A stretch of DNA of 64,000 nt from JAVJRN01 sp047635055 (lineage in GTDB: Bacteria > Bacteroidota > Bacteroidia > Cytophagales > Cyclobacteriaceae): contig JBLIIJ010000007.1 in the NCBI GenBank assembly GCA_047635055.1, positions 1 through 64,000 on the forward strand. Reading direction: 5' to 3'. Positions 24,463-34,100 of this stretch are shown in pieces. Below the pieces are notes generated by a model, which saw only the letters and a program-made list of their open reading frames with translations, did not search any database and was not told where the DNA came from. Made by a program: the position numbers and the translations under genes. Each line of letters begins with the position of its first letter. Position 1 is the first letter of the stretch.

Positions 24463-26868
24463 TTATTTCCTTATAACTGCTCCTGCTTCTCTTTCGAAAG
24501 CATTTATGAGACGATTCATTGTCTTATCGATGGTTTTATCCGTCAAAGTTTTTTCTTCGTCTTGAAGATAAAAACTTATCGCGTAAGATTTCTTACCTTT
24601 TTCAATTTTATCTCCTTCGTAAACACTGAAGACGTTGCTTCGCGTCAGTAATTTTCGTTCGGATTTCTGTGCAATCTTTTCTATTTCTGTATAAGTAATA
24701 GATTTATCTATGACCAAAGAGAGATCTCTTCTGACTTCTGGGTATTTTGAAATTGATTTAAAATTTAGCTCTAGCTTGGCATGTCTTACACAGGCATTCC
24801 AGTCAAGTTCAGCATAAAATACGGGTTGCTTTAAATCATAATGTCCTTCAATCTTATTATTCAGACGACCAACTTTACCGATTACCTTGTTGTTGGCTTG
24901 CAAAGCCAAACCATACTGTAAGGTCTCGTCTTCCAAAAGGGAAACTTTACTGTACTCAAGATTGAGGTAGTCTGTAAGTGCTGTGATTACACTAGATAAG
25001 TCATGGAATTCTACAGGATTGCTCGTATTTCTCCAAGACTCGTCCTTAGTATTTCCAGTTAGATAAAGAGTTAAGAGTTCTTTTTCCTTATACTTTTCAC
25101 CTTCAAGAAGATAGGATTTAGAGAATTCAAAAAACCTTAAGTTCTTTTTCTTTCGGTTGATATTGTAGACAACTGACTCTAACGCTGTGTAAATAGGAGA
25201 TGTCTTCATTATCCCTAGCTCTTCGCTGGACTTATTCAATATTTCTACGGGTTGGCCTTGTCCTAATGGGATTGCTTTGAAATATTCAGGACTGGTCAGT
25301 GAGTTGGTTTGTATTTCGTTAAATCCAACACCTGCTAAGAAAGTAGTAATTTTTTCTTGAAGGTTGTGAGGCTCTTTTTCCTTGAAATGTGCCAAAAAGC
25401 CTGTCGAAGAAAAGTCATCAAGCGAAATATTATTGAAACCGTAAATCCTTAATACTTCTTCAACCAAATCAGCTTCACGTGTTACTTCACTTCTGTAAGG
25501 GGGGACAATAGCGATGAAGTTATTTTCTTCACTATCCGTAACTTTTATGTCTAACCATTCCAAGATTTCTTTAATTCTAGCATTGGGAATTGGTTCCCCT
25601 ATTAGCGCGCAGATGTTTTGATAGTTGGATTCAATAATGCAAGGTTTTATTGGATTAGGGTAAATGTCGATAAAATCTGACGCCAAAAACCCACCTGCAA
25701 TATCAATAATTAAACTAGCCGCCCATTGTAATCCGACTAAAGTCATTTCAGGATCAGCACCTCTTTCGAATCTGAATGATGAGTCTGTAGAAATGCTATG
25801 TCGAGTTGCTGTATTTCTTACCCAATCTGCGGAGAAATAGGCACTTTCGAGAAATATGTCAGTGGTGCCTTCCTTTATTCCTGAATCAATTCCGCCGAAA
25901 ACTCCTGCAAGACACATCCCTTCTTTATTATTACAGATCATCAAATCTCTTTCAGACAACTTCCTTTCGACCTCATCCAATGTTTTAAAGGTTGTTCCTT
26001 CGGGAAGAGTTTTAACAATGATTTCATCGCCTACAGCGTCTGCATCAAAGGCGTGCATTGGTTGTCCTAAGGCCATCATTACATAGTTGGTTATGTCAAC
26101 AACATTATTGATTGGATTTAGACCGACCGCTTTTAGCTTTTGCTGTATCCAATCGGGCGAGTTGCTGATTTTTAGGCCTCTAATAGTCACCCCAGAGTAT
26201 CGTGGACAAGCTTCGTGATTTTCAACAGTAATTTTAATGGGACGTTCTTCTTTTATCTCTGGTTTTAGGTATGAAGGAAATGAGATATCTCTTTTATAAT
26301 AAGCTTTTAAATCTCTCGCTGTACCCATATGAGAAGTGGCGTCTCCTCGATTAGGCGTGAGCCCAATTTCGAAAACGAAATCCGCTCCAGTATCAAATAT
26401 TTCTTTAGCAGGAGTGCCATTTTCTTTATCTGTATCAAGAATAATGATTCCATCGTGAGCAGAGCCAAGTCCTATTTCGTCTTCGGCGCAGATCATACCC
26501 CTGGATTCTTCTCCTCTAATCTTGGCTTTTTTGATTGTAAAAGGTTCTCCTGTATTTGGGTAAATTGTTGTGTTTAGGGTAGCGACAATTACTTTTTGCC
26601 CTGCTGCAACGTTGGGAGCACCACAAACAATATTCAACAACTCTCCTGAGCCAATGTCAACGGTTGTTTTATTTAATTTGTCGGCGTTGGGATGTGGCTC
26701 ACAGGTAATAACCTCTCCAATTACCAAGCCCTCAAGTCCACCTTTGATTTTTTCAACGCTATTTACATGCTCTACTTCTAAGCCTGTTTGAGTTAAAACC
26801 TCTCCAATTTCTTCAGGAGACTCTGTGATCTGAATGAATTCTTTTAACCAGTTATAAGATATATTCAT
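24463..26868 (-). CDS. pheT: Phenylalanyl-tRNA synthetase, beta subunit
   Basis: An 801-residue subunit that, with PheS (not in the window), charges tRNA-Phe. The start MNISYNWLKEFI at 26868 is chosen because family members begin there; a frame extension of 19 residues upstream is not conserved. Domain order: N-terminal tRNA-binding domain (LVIGEVITCEPHPNADKL), B3/B4 editing core (NVVDITNYVM near residue 270), B5 (EILEWLDIKV), catalytic-like core, and a C-terminal FDX-ACB domain (FKSISKYPEVRRDLSLV). A -7-like TATTTTTG lies at 26930-26923. Confidence 0.97.
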   Translation of the reverse strand: MNISYNWLKEFIQITESPEEIGEVLTQTGLEVEHVNSVEKIKGGLEGLVIGEVITCEPHPNADKLNKTTVDIGSGELLNIVCGAPNVAAGQKVIVATLNTTIYPNTGEPFTIKKAKIRGEESRGMICAEDEIGLGSAHDGIIILDTDKENGTPAKEIFDTGADFVFEIGLTPNRGDATSHMGTARDLKAYYKRDISFPSYLKPEIKEERPIKITVENHEACPRYSGVTIRGLKISNSPDWIQQKLKAVGLNPINNVVDITNYVMMALGQPMHAFDADAVGDEIIVKTLPEGTTFKTLDEVERKLSERDLMICNNKEGMCLAGVFGGIDSGIKEGTTDIFLESAYFSADWVRNTATRHSISTDSSFRFERGADPEMTLVGLQWAASLIIDIAGGFLASDFIDIYPNPIKPCIIESNYQNICALIGEPIPNARIKEILEWLDIKVTDSEENNFIAIVPPYRSEVTREADLVEEVLRIYGFNNISLDDFSSTGFLAHFKEKEPHNLQEKITTFLAGVGFNEIQTNSLTSPEYFKAIPLGQGQPVEILNKSSEELGIMKTSPIYTALESVVYNINRKKKNLRFFEFSKSYLLEGEKYKEKELLTLYLTGNTKDESWRNTSNPVEFHDLSSVITALTDYLNLEYSKVSLLEDETLQYGLALQANNKVIGKVGRLNNKIEGHYDLKQPVFYAELDWNACVRHAKLELNFKSISKYPEVRRDLSLVIDKSITYTEIEKIAQKSERKLLTRSNVFSVYEGDKIEKGKKSYAISFYLQDEEKTLTDKTIDKTMNRLINAFEREAGAVIRK

Positions 26869-27015
26869 GAATTTATGATTGTCCTTTGCTAATGATCCCT
26901 CAATATTGGATAGATATGTTTGCAAAAATAAGAAAGCCTGAATGAAGCCTGCTTAATTATTGGATGAAATATTATTGTCAACTTTAAAGTGATAGTATTC
27001 CAAAATAGATTTCAC

Positions 27016-27621
27016 TTAGAAGGGGAATTTCCTTTCACCTGCCTCAATGCTCAGGCTCAGTATGTTTTCTTTTGGAGGAAGAGGGCAGGTAAAACCTTCT
27101 CCATATGCGCAGTAGGGGTTATAGGCAAGGTTGAAATCTAATATTACTTTGTTTGATTTTCCTATTTCAACATCTAAGTATCTACCTCCACCATAAGTAG
27201 ATTCTCCGCTAGTATTATCGGCAAACCCAAGAAAGTATTGCTGTAAAGAACCAAAGCCTGTTTGCTTAAGAATGAGCAAGCGACAATCCTTATCTTCAAA
27301 TCTAAAATTAGCATATGCATATTTTTGATATGCTGATTGCGTTCCGTCACTATTCTGTATAGTGATTCGTTCTCGTTGACTTATTCTCTCCAACTTTGCG
27401 TTCACTCTATATTTCGGACTTATACCGAAATACTCAGGTGCTGAGAATGTTATTTCTGGTTTTTTAAAAGGGCTGTTGTCTGAAGTACGTAAGTACTGAA
27501 CTCGATCATCAATTGTTTCTTGAACTTTCAATATGTAAGATTCACTGTTTCCACCTGAATAAAAGGTGAAAAAGGCGAGTAGAATGAGTCCAATACCGAT
27601 AACAAACCCGATTTTTTTCAT
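27016..27621 (-). CDS. DUF1684 domain protein, membrane-anchored or exported
   Basis: A 201-residue protein with an N-terminal hydrophobic segment (IGFVIGIGLILLAFFTFY) and a DUF1684 body. Recognisable family blocks are GGGRYLDVEIG, LDFNLAYNPYCAYGEGFTCPLPPKENIL and the end SIEAGERKF. The two Cys of the YNPYCAY...CPLPP block are present. Biochemical function is unknown for the family. Stands alone. Confidence 0.85.
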   Translation of the reverse strand: MKKIGFVIGIGLILLAFFTFYSGGNSESYILKVQETIDDRVQYLRTSDNSPFKKPEITFSAPEYFGISPKYRVNAKLERISQRERITIQNSDGTQSAYQKYAYANFRFEDKDCRLLILKQTGFGSLQQYFLGFADNTSGESTYGGGRYLDVEIGKSNKVILDFNLAYNPYCAYGEGFTCPLPPKENILSLSIEAGERKFPF

Positions 27622-28061
27622 AATTCAAAATTGCATTATTTAGCGCGGAATGGCAATCTAATTATTTACTCAAAACTTGAATTCGATTACTAACTGATTA
27701 CGACGAAACTGAGACTACTTCTGAAATATCCTTTTTTGAGCGTCAAATTTGGTTTTGCCTTCAAGTCGAACAACAAGGGTCAAACAGCGGATCAAAAAAA
27801 ATGCAACAACAATTCGTCGGATAGTAAAAAGGTAAAGGGTTGCTTAGCGGAAAACTTCAAACCTATGCTCTTGTCCAAACAGTGAAATATTATTTATTTC
27901 TGAGGTATTTGTTAATTAGCGCTTGTCCATAAAGTCAGAGCCTATTCTAGAGTTTTCAGAATCAAGGCATGTGAGAGAGAGAGAAGTGGAGTTACCTTGT
28001 GGCAATGAGCATTTTTTCAATGAACAGAACGCAGAGTGTGGACATTATAGACAGACTCCAC
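27622..28061. other. Gene-free stretch, unassigned
   Basis: About 440 bp between the DUF1684 gene start and the radC stop. No frame, tRNA or repeat that I can support. Confidence 0.5.
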
Positions 28062-28760
28062 TCAAAGAATAGCCTCGTCTGCAAAGCTAAAAAAACCATG
28101 ATCAGTGAAAATTAAATGATCCAGAATGGGTAAATCCAACGTTTTTCCAGCTTGCTTCAGCTTATTCGTTAAATTAATATCGGACTGGCTTGGTTTTTTA
28201 TTGCCAGAAGGGTGATTATGCAGCAAAATAATATAGCTGGCGTTTTTCTCTAAGGCTTTTTTGAAAATTACCTTAGGGTCAGCAAAAGTCCCAGAAAAAC
28301 CACCAATACTGATTCTTTCTTTGCTTATTACGTCATTATTCCGTTTGAGCAAGGTAATCCAGAATTCTTCATGTGGAAGATCGAGGAGTTCTGATTGAAA
28401 TAAATTGTAAATATCATCAGAACAAGTAATTCGAGGTTTAGTAACAGGCTCTGTACTTTTTCTTCTTCTGCCAAGTTCAAGTGCACTGATTATCGATATC
28501 GACTTGGCTGGACCCATGCCATCGTATTTTATCAGGTCTTCAATTGACTTTTTAGATAACTCGTTGAGATCATTACTGTTATCTCTTAAAATCATCTTTG
28601 CAAGATCAACTGCACTCATGTGGCGATTGCCGGATCCTAATAATATAGCAATGAGCTCAGCATCTGATAATACGCTTCGACCTTTGAGTTGCATTTTTTC
28701 TCTCGGTCTATCTTCTTCTGCCCATTGACAAATGGGATATGACGTCTTCTGTTCTTCCAT
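28062..28760 (-). CDS. radC: RadC/UPF0758 family JAMM-domain protein
   Basis: A 232-residue protein starting at MEEQKTSYPI (28760); the upstream extension reads through the rpsT terminator and is not real. A helix-hairpin-helix-like part (DGMGPAKSISIISALELGRR) precedes the MPN/JAMM domain with E...HNHPSGNKKPSQSD, the zinc-binding signature. The radC name is historical; a role in repair is not established. Same strand as rpsT but separated by a terminator. Confidence 0.92.
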   Translation of the reverse strand: MEEQKTSYPICQWAEEDRPREKMQLKGRSVLSDAELIAILLGSGNRHMSAVDLAKMILRDNSNDLNELSKKSIEDLIKYDGMGPAKSISIISALELGRRRKSTEPVTKPRITCSDDIYNLFQSELLDLPHEEFWITLLKRNNDVISKERISIGGFSGTFADPKVIFKKALEKNASYIILLHNHPSGNKKPSQSDINLTNKLKQAGKTLDLPILDHLIFTDHGFFSFADEAIL

Positions 28761-28779
28761 TATTTGTGAAAGATAATTA

Positions 28780-28816
28780 AAAAACAGAAAAACCCTAACT
28801 CTTACGAGAAAGGGTT
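28780..28816 (-). terminator. Terminator of rpsT
   Basis: In the minus direction: AACCCTTTCTCG, TAAG, then AGTTAGGGTT and TTTCTGTTTTTT. It lies 24 bp after the rpsT stop and just before the radC start. Confidence 0.75.
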
Positions 28817-28839
28817 CCATATATCTTTATTTTTATGAC

Positions 28840-29094
28840 TTAAGCTATAGAATTTACTTTTTTCGTCAATTTTGACTTGATGTTAGATGCTTTGTTCTTG
28901 TGGATAAGATTCTTCTTTGAAAGTTTATCCACCATCGCAGTAACTTCTTTTAAAAGAGTTTCAGCTTGTGACTTATCTGTTGTTTCTCTCAATCTTTTGA
29001 TGAAAGTACGAGTTGTTTTGAATTGGTACTTATTTCTAAGCCTTTTCGTTTCGCTTGATCTAACTCTCTTTAATGCTGACTTATGGTTTGCCAT
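28840..29094 (-). CDS. rpsT: 30S ribosomal protein S20
   Basis: Eighty-four residues, highly basic, starting MANHKSALKRVRSSE at 29094 (a 12-residue upstream extension is spurious). All-helical primary 16S rRNA-binding protein. Promoter directly upstream and terminator directly downstream show a single-gene unit. Confidence 0.96.
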   Translation of the reverse strand: MANHKSALKRVRSSETKRLRNKYQFKTTRTFIKRLRETTDKSQAETLLKEVTAMVDKLSKKNLIHKNKASNIKSKLTKKVNSIA

Positions 29095-29127
29095 ATTTGT
29101 GTTTGACTTCTTTCTAAATTCGAAGCG

Positions 29128-29158
29128 CAAAGATAGAGTATTACTTTTATTCTGGCAA
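29128..29158 (-). promoter_or_regulatory. rpsT promoter
   Basis: On the minus strand: TTG (29158-29156), 20 bp, TATCTTTG (29135-29128), an exact -7 box of the Bacteroidota type. The leader to the rpsT ATG is about 28 nt. Confidence 0.75.
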
Positions 29159-29209
29159 TATCTCTGATTTTTTCTTTACTTTTCTTTACTAGTACTATTT
29201 AATAATCTC

Positions 29210-30166
29210 ATGAAATTTAAAATTACGCTGCTTATCGCCTTCGGTTTTTCGCAATTAGGGTGGGGCTTTTTTGCGCATAAAAAAATTAACAGATTAGCCG
29301 TTTTCACTTTGCCACCCGAGATTTTCTTTTTTTACAAAGAAAATATCAATTATCTGACTGAAAAAGCGGTCAATCCTGATATGCGAAGATATATCATAAA
29401 AGAGGAAGCTCCTAGACATTATATTGATCTTGATGTATATGGAGATAGTGCTGTGTATAAGCTGCCGAGGTATTGGAAAGAGGCTGTAGAGAAGCTCACA
29501 GAGGATACATTGAATGCTTATGGTGTAGTTCCATGGCACATTAATCGAGTCTCTTACCAGCTCTCTTTGGCTTTTTTAAATAAAGACGCGAAATCCATAT
29601 TACGCTTTTCGGCAGACTTAGGTCATTACATTGCTGATGCAAATGTGCCATTACATACTACGGAGAATTACAATGGTCAATTTACTGGACAATACGGGAT
29701 TCATGGTTTCTGGGAGTCACGGCTTCCCGAATTATTCTTCAACAACTACGATTTGCTTTCGGGGAAAGCAAAATATATCGAGAACACTCAGCTTGCCGCT
29801 TGGCATGCTGTTGCCCAGGCACACGCCTCGCTTGACTCGGTTCTTCGTTTTGAAAAAGAGTTAACAGATAAATTTAATAAATCGAAGAAGTACAGTTTTG
29901 AAGAAAGAGGCGCGACTACCGTAAAAGTGTATTCCTACAATTTTTCAGAAGAATATCATGAAAGACTCAATGGGATGGTGGAGCGTAGAATGCTGGCAGC
30001 TATTAAAATGGTAGGAGACTTCTGGTACACGGCCTGGGTGGACGGAGGACAGCCTGACTTGAAACCCTTGACTCGAAGTATTGAAACAACACAGGACTCT
30101 GTAGATATCGTTGCAGAAGGGATTAAACTTAGAAATCATGAAAGTGGAGAATTAGTCCAAGATTGA
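29210..30166 (+). CDS. Secreted zinc-dependent phospholipase C/nuclease P1-like protein
   Basis: A 318-residue exported protein. After a signal peptide the chain continues at W18-G-F-F-A-H23, the expected mature N-terminal Trp and first His ligand of the zinc-dependent phospholipase C/S1-P1 nuclease fold. Further ligand blocks are APRHYIDLD (about 66-74), a SADLGHYIADANVPLHT helix and HGFWES. It is likely a trinuclear-zinc hydrolase; whether it acts on phospholipid or nucleic acid cannot be decided here. Divergent from rpsT. Confidence 0.88.
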   Translation: MKFKITLLIAFGFSQLGWGFFAHKKINRLAVFTLPPEIFFFYKENINYLTEKAVNPDMRRYIIKEEAPRHYIDLDVYGDSAVYKLPRYWKEAVEKLTEDTLNAYGVVPWHINRVSYQLSLAFLNKDAKSILRFSADLGHYIADANVPLHTTENYNGQFTGQYGIHGFWESRLPELFFNNYDLLSGKAKYIENTQLAAWHAVAQAHASLDSVLRFEKELTDKFNKSKKYSFEERGATTVKVYSYNFSEEYHERLNGMVERRMLAAIKMVGDFWYTAWVDGGQPDLKPLTRSIETTQDSVDIVAEGIKLRNHESGELVQD

Positions 30167-30343
30167 TTTTTCCGGAATGGACGAGTGTTTTCATAGAATG
30201 TCCTTTACTCTTAATATGATATTTGCAATGAAAAGCTTTGCACAACCTATTCATTATGAAAAAATGCTTGTTCACTGGATTATTAATTAAAAATATGATA
30301 ATAATAGTCAACTTAGTGATGTACGAATTAAAACATTTCAGCT

Positions 30344-30829
30344 ATGAATCGAACACTTAATGCTTTGACTTTGACTGTTGCTTTCTTTCTGTTTTTTGGC
30401 GCATCCGCTCAAATTAAAGGAACACTATTAATAGAAGCAGACATTCCTCCAAACCTTGTTGCTAAGCACTTTATGAATTACGACAATTCTTCTGCAAGTA
30501 AATGGTACAAAGACGGTTCAGAATTTTATGTTTCGTTTTTAAACCAAGGCAGGTCTTATATCGCAAAGTATAATAAATCAGGTAGGTTGTTAGTGGAGTC
30601 TATTGAAACAGACAAGTTTACCCCACAGCAAATTGAAAAACACCTAGACTTCAAGTTTGGAAAATATCGAGTATTAGAGGTTTTAGCAATAAGAGATATT
30701 CAAAATGATTTAGAATTCTATCAAGTAAAAGTGAAATCGAAGAGTCGAGGGTTGGTTACGGAATGGTATGATCGTGCTTTGGAACCTACAGATAGTATGG
30801 ATGGTGTAGGCGTTTTAGCGAAAAATTAA
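30344..30829 (+). CDS. Secreted PepSY-like (beta-lactamase-inhibitor-like) protein
   Basis: A 161-residue protein with signal peptide (TLTVAFFLFFGASAQ). The body resembles the periplasmic PepSY-like domain common in Bacteroidota: a helix (PPNLVAKHFMNY), then strands ASKWYKDGSEFYVSFLNQG, AKYNKSGRLLVESIE and a second helix-strand set (PQQIEKHLDFKFGKYRVLEVLAI). Probably a small binding or inhibitory protein; no partner is visible. A related gene follows at 31007. Confidence 0.65.
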   Translation: MNRTLNALTLTVAFFLFFGASAQIKGTLLIEADIPPNLVAKHFMNYDNSSASKWYKDGSEFYVSFLNQGRSYIAKYNKSGRLLVESIETDKFTPQQIEKHLDFKFGKYRVLEVLAIRDIQNDLEFYQVKVKSKSRGLVTEWYDRALEPTDSMDGVGVLAKN

Positions 30830-31006
30830 TAAAAAATAAGAAGATCATGTTACTAGTGAAATGAGATGAGCAGATCTCTCTTTACGACCAATTATTAACA
30901 CATGATTCATCGAGATATTAGACCAATTGATCGTGTCAATTGCGAAGGATACAAGGAAAATATAGTCATATTCAAATGTAAATTATCAATATAAAATATT
31001 TGCGCC

Positions 31007-31483
31007 ATGTTTTTTAAAAATGTACTATCTCTTAGTTTCTGTTTTTTCTTTATCTTTTCGGTTTGTGGACAGACTGAAACTATTCCTGAAGAAGATGTGA
31101 GTCTGGATGTTCAAAAATGGTTTTACTCACAATATCCAAAAAGCAGTGAGGCGATATGGGGCAAGGAACATACTGCATCATCCAAGGAAAGGTATAAGGT
31201 AGCGTTTGTCTTTGAAAACACTAAAATGTCTGCTATATATGATAACGAAGGTGATCGTATTTCAGAACAGAAGGAAATAGTAACTCCACATATAACACTG
31301 GTTAATTATGTTCAGGATAATTATGAAAAGCCTAAAATTAAAGAGGTGATATTGAAAACGGATTTTGTTTCCAATGAGATCACATACATAATGGATGTTA
31401 AATCCAAAGATAACGGTAATGAAATTTTATTATTTGACGAGGATTTTAATCGCGTCATACAAGAGTTTGTATCATCAAACTAA
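31007..31483 (+). CDS. Secreted PepSY-like protein, second copy
   Basis: A 158-residue protein with signal peptide (LSFCFFFIFSVCGQ). The same layout as the gene at 30344: VQKWFYSQYPKSSEAIWGKE, YKVAFVFENTKMSAIYDNEGD, then VNYVQDNYEKPKIKEVILKTD. The two proteins are diverged tandem paralogues, each with its own 170-bp upstream region, so they may be separately expressed. Function unknown. The shared terminator at 31505-31538 ends this gene. Confidence 0.65.
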   Translation: MFFKNVLSLSFCFFFIFSVCGQTETIPEEDVSLDVQKWFYSQYPKSSEAIWGKEHTASSKERYKVAFVFENTKMSAIYDNEGDRISEQKEIVTPHITLVNYVQDNYEKPKIKEVILKTDFVSNEITYIMDVKSKDNGNEILLFDEDFNRVIQEFVSSN

Positions 31484-31504
31484 AAAGAGAAGATACGTTT
31501 AAAC

Positions 31505-31538
31505 AAAAAAAGGTAGCCGAATGGCTACCTTTTTTTGT
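31505..31538. terminator. Bidirectional terminator
   Basis: AAAAAAAGGTAGCC, GAAT, GGCTACCTTTTTTT: a symmetric hairpin serving the PepSY-like gene (rightward) and tsf (leftward). Confidence 0.9.
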
Positions 31539-31553
31539 TTAATAATGCTGAAT

Positions 31554-32384
31554 CTATCCGATTGTAATTCTTTTAAAATCAGATACAGTTAGCCCTTTGC
31601 TCACGCCATCAAGATATTTCTCAATAGTTACTGAGTTGTCTTTTACGAAAACCTGTGGTAAAAGCGTATTTTCTTTGAAGAACTTTTGAAGTTTACCTTG
31701 AGCTATTTTTTCAATAATTTGCTCAGGCTTACCTTCTTGTCTTGCCTGCTCTTTTCCAATTTCGATTTCTTTTTCGATAGTCACGGCATCAACGCCTGAC
31801 TTATCAACAGCTACTGGGTTCATAGCTGCTATTTGCATAGCTACATCTTTTCCTGCATCGATAACATCAACGCCATTAGTGTTTTTAAGCGCGACGAGCA
31901 CACCTAATTTCTTATTAGAATGAATGTATTCTACAACTGCGTCCCCTTCTATTACTTCAAAGTGACTGATCTCTAGTTTTTCACCAATACGACCCGTAGA
32001 TTCAATAATTTTTTCACCTAAAGTCAATTCACCAGTTTTTAATGCTTTTAGTGCTGTGATATCCGCTGGACTATGCTCTGCTGCGGCGTCAATTATTGAT
32101 TGTCCTAAGGCAATATAATCTTCGTTTTTAGCAACAAAATCAGTTTCACATGTGAAAGAAATTAAAATACCTTTTGTGCCATCATTTACTATTTTAGTAA
32201 ATACAACTCCTTCTGAAGTTTCTCTATCTGCTCTAGATGCAGATACTTTCTGACCTTTTTTTCTGAGAAGTTCAACAGCCTTTTCAAAATCACCTTCAGC
32301 TTCAGTTAAAGCTTTCTTGCAGTCCATCATACCTGCACCAGTCATTTGTCTGAGTTTGTTTACGTCTTTTGCTGTAATAGTCAT
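31554..32384 (-). CDS. tsf: Elongation factor Ts
   Basis: A 276-residue nucleotide-exchange factor for EF-Tu. The UBA-like N-terminus with KLRQMTGAGMMDCKKALTEAEGD and the TDFVAKN(E) core motif are unmistakable. Last gene of rplM-rpsI-rpsB-tsf; 100 bp separate it from rpsB, leaving room for an internal promoter or processing site. Confidence 0.97.
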   Translation of the reverse strand: MTITAKDVNKLRQMTGAGMMDCKKALTEAEGDFEKAVELLRKKGQKVSASRADRETSEGVVFTKIVNDGTKGILISFTCETDFVAKNEDYIALGQSIIDAAAEHSPADITALKALKTGELTLGEKIIESTGRIGEKLEISHFEVIEGDAVVEYIHSNKKLGVLVALKNTNGVDVIDAGKDVAMQIAAMNPVAVDKSGVDAVTIEKEIEIGKEQARQEGKPEQIIEKIAQGKLQKFFKENTLLPQVFVKDNSVTIEKYLDGVSKGLTVSDFKRITIG

Positions 32385-32484
32385 GTTATACCTATTTTTA
32401 AATTTTTGAGTTGATTACTAACAAAAATTGAACACTGAGATTACCCAATGTCCAATTTTTGTCAATCTTAATTAAATGGAAATT

Positions 32485-33243
32485 TTAAGCTTCTTGCTGA
32501 TCTACCTTTCTTTTCGCTTCTTCTTCCTCCGCCATCTTAGCGTCATCTTTGTCTTTCTTTCTTTCAGACAATGCTTCTTCTAATGCTCCGGCGATGTGCT
32601 CAGTAATCAAGTTGATTGCTTTCCAAGCATCATCATTACCAGGTATTGGATAATCAACAATAGTAGGATCCGAGTTGGTATCTACTAATGCGAATACAGG
32701 AATATTTAATTTCTGTGCTTCAGAAATAGCAATGTGTTCTCTTTTGATATCAATCACAAAGAGTGCAGCAGGTAATCTGTTAAGATCTGCGATTCCACCA
32801 AGAACTCTCTCAAGTTTCTCTTTTTCACGGCTAATCATTAGTCGCTCTCTTTTTGCAAGATTTAAATAAGCTTCATCTTTCATTAGCTTATCTATTCCAG
32901 ACATTTTCTTAAGCGATTTTCTGATTGTAGCAAAGTTTGTTAACATACCACCTAACCATCTTTCAGTAACGAAAGGCATGTTTAGTTTTTTTGCAGCAGT
33001 TTCAACAATTTCTTTTGCTTGCTTTTTTGTAGCCACAAACATCACTTTGCGACCAGATCTTACAATACCTTGGAGTGCGGCACAAGCCTCATCAAGACAT
33101 GTAATAGTTTTGTTCAAATCTATGATATGTATACCATTCTTCTCCATGAAGATATATGGTGCCATTTGCGGGTTCCACTTTCTGGTAAGGTGGCCAAAAT
33201 GAACACCGGCATCTAGGAGCTCTTTATATTCTACTTTTGACAT
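32485..33243 (-). CDS. rpsB: 30S ribosomal protein S2
   Basis: A 252-residue S2. Signatures: LLDAGVHFGHLTRKWNP near the N-terminus, WLGGMLTNFATIRKS in the middle and LVDTNSDPTIVDYPIPGNDDA. The C-terminal tail is charged and Glu/Lys-rich. Starts 4 bp after the rpsI stop. Confidence 0.97.
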   Translation of the reverse strand: MSKVEYKELLDAGVHFGHLTRKWNPQMAPYIFMEKNGIHIIDLNKTITCLDEACAALQGIVRSGRKVMFVATKKQAKEIVETAAKKLNMPFVTERWLGGMLTNFATIRKSLKKMSGIDKLMKDEAYLNLAKRERLMISREKEKLERVLGGIADLNRLPAALFVIDIKREHIAISEAQKLNIPVFALVDTNSDPTIVDYPIPGNDDAWKAINLITEHIAGALEEALSERKKDKDDAKMAEEEEAKRKVDQQEA

Positions 33244-33247
33244 TTTC

Positions 33248-33634
33248 TTATCTTTTACTGAATTGGAATCTTCTTCTTGCTTTTCTACGTCCGTATTTTT
33301 TACGCTCGACCATACGTGGATCTCTTGTTAAAAATCCTTCTTTCTTCAAAGGAGGCTTATTTTCTTCATCAAGTACTACAAGTGCTCTTGAGATAGCAAG
33401 TCTAACTGCTTCAGCCTGTCCTTTCGTTCCACCGCCTTCAACGTTTACAAGTACATCATAAGAACCTTCAGCATCTAAAGTCACTAATGGCTGCTTTACA
33501 ATTAATTGAAGTATTTCTGATGGGAAGTAGACATTCATATCTTTCCCATTGACAGTTACTTTTCCGCTTCCTCCTTGGAAATAAATACGAGCTACTGAAG
33601 TTTTTCTTCTTCCGATTGTATTGATTATGCTCAT
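33248..33634 (-). CDS. rpsI: 30S ribosomal protein S9
   Basis: A 128-residue S9 with the basic C-terminal tail GRRKARRRFQFSKR that reaches the P-site tRNA, and the core motif GTKGQAEAVRLAISRAL. Adjacent to rplM (4-bp gap), the universal pair. Confidence 0.97.
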   Translation of the reverse strand: MSIINTIGRRKTSVARIYFQGGSGKVTVNGKDMNVYFPSEILQLIVKQPLVTLDAEGSYDVLVNVEGGGTKGQAEAVRLAISRALVVLDEENKPPLKKEGFLTRDPRMVERKKYGRRKARRRFQFSKR

Positions 33635-33638
33635 TTAA

Positions 33639-34082
33639 TTAAAATTTAGCTGCTACGGGTTTCTGTGCTTCGTGTGGATGCTCACCACCTTCATACACAT
33701 AAAGATTTTTTAATAGTTTATTGCCAAGCTTTGTTTTCGGCAACATACCTTTTACTGCACGCTCAATGAGTAGTACAGAAGATTTCGCTTTTGCCTCGAG
33801 AGGCGTTTGAAATCTTTGTCCGCCCGGAAATCCTGTATGTCGTACATACGTTTTATCCGACCATTTCTTACCCGTAAGCCTTACCTTGTCGGCGTTGATC
33901 ACAATTACATTATCTCCACAATCAACGTGTGGAGTGTAACCAGGCTTGTTTTTACCTCTAATGACTTTCGCAACATCACTCGACACTCTACCTAAGACTT
34001 TAGATGAAGCGTCTACGATAACCCATTGTTTATCGGCTGTTGCGTCGTTCAGAGATACTGTTTTGTAACTTAAAGTATCCAA
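33639..34082 (-). CDS. rplM: 50S ribosomal protein L13
   Basis: A 147-residue L13: WVIVDASSKVLGRVSSDVAK, YTPHVDCGDNVIVINADK and the C-terminal VYEGGEHPHEAQKP. First gene of the four-gene ribosomal operon. A promoter and a 5'-terminal hairpin lie immediately upstream. Confidence 0.97.
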   Translation of the reverse strand: MDTLSYKTVSLNDATADKQWVIVDASSKVLGRVSSDVAKVIRGKNKPGYTPHVDCGDNVIVINADKVRLTGKKWSDKTYVRHTGFPGGQRFQTPLEAKAKSSVLLIERAVKGMLPKTKLGNKLLKNLYVYEGGEHPHEAQKPVAAKF

Positions 34083-34100
34083 TTTATTTGTTTTTAGTAC

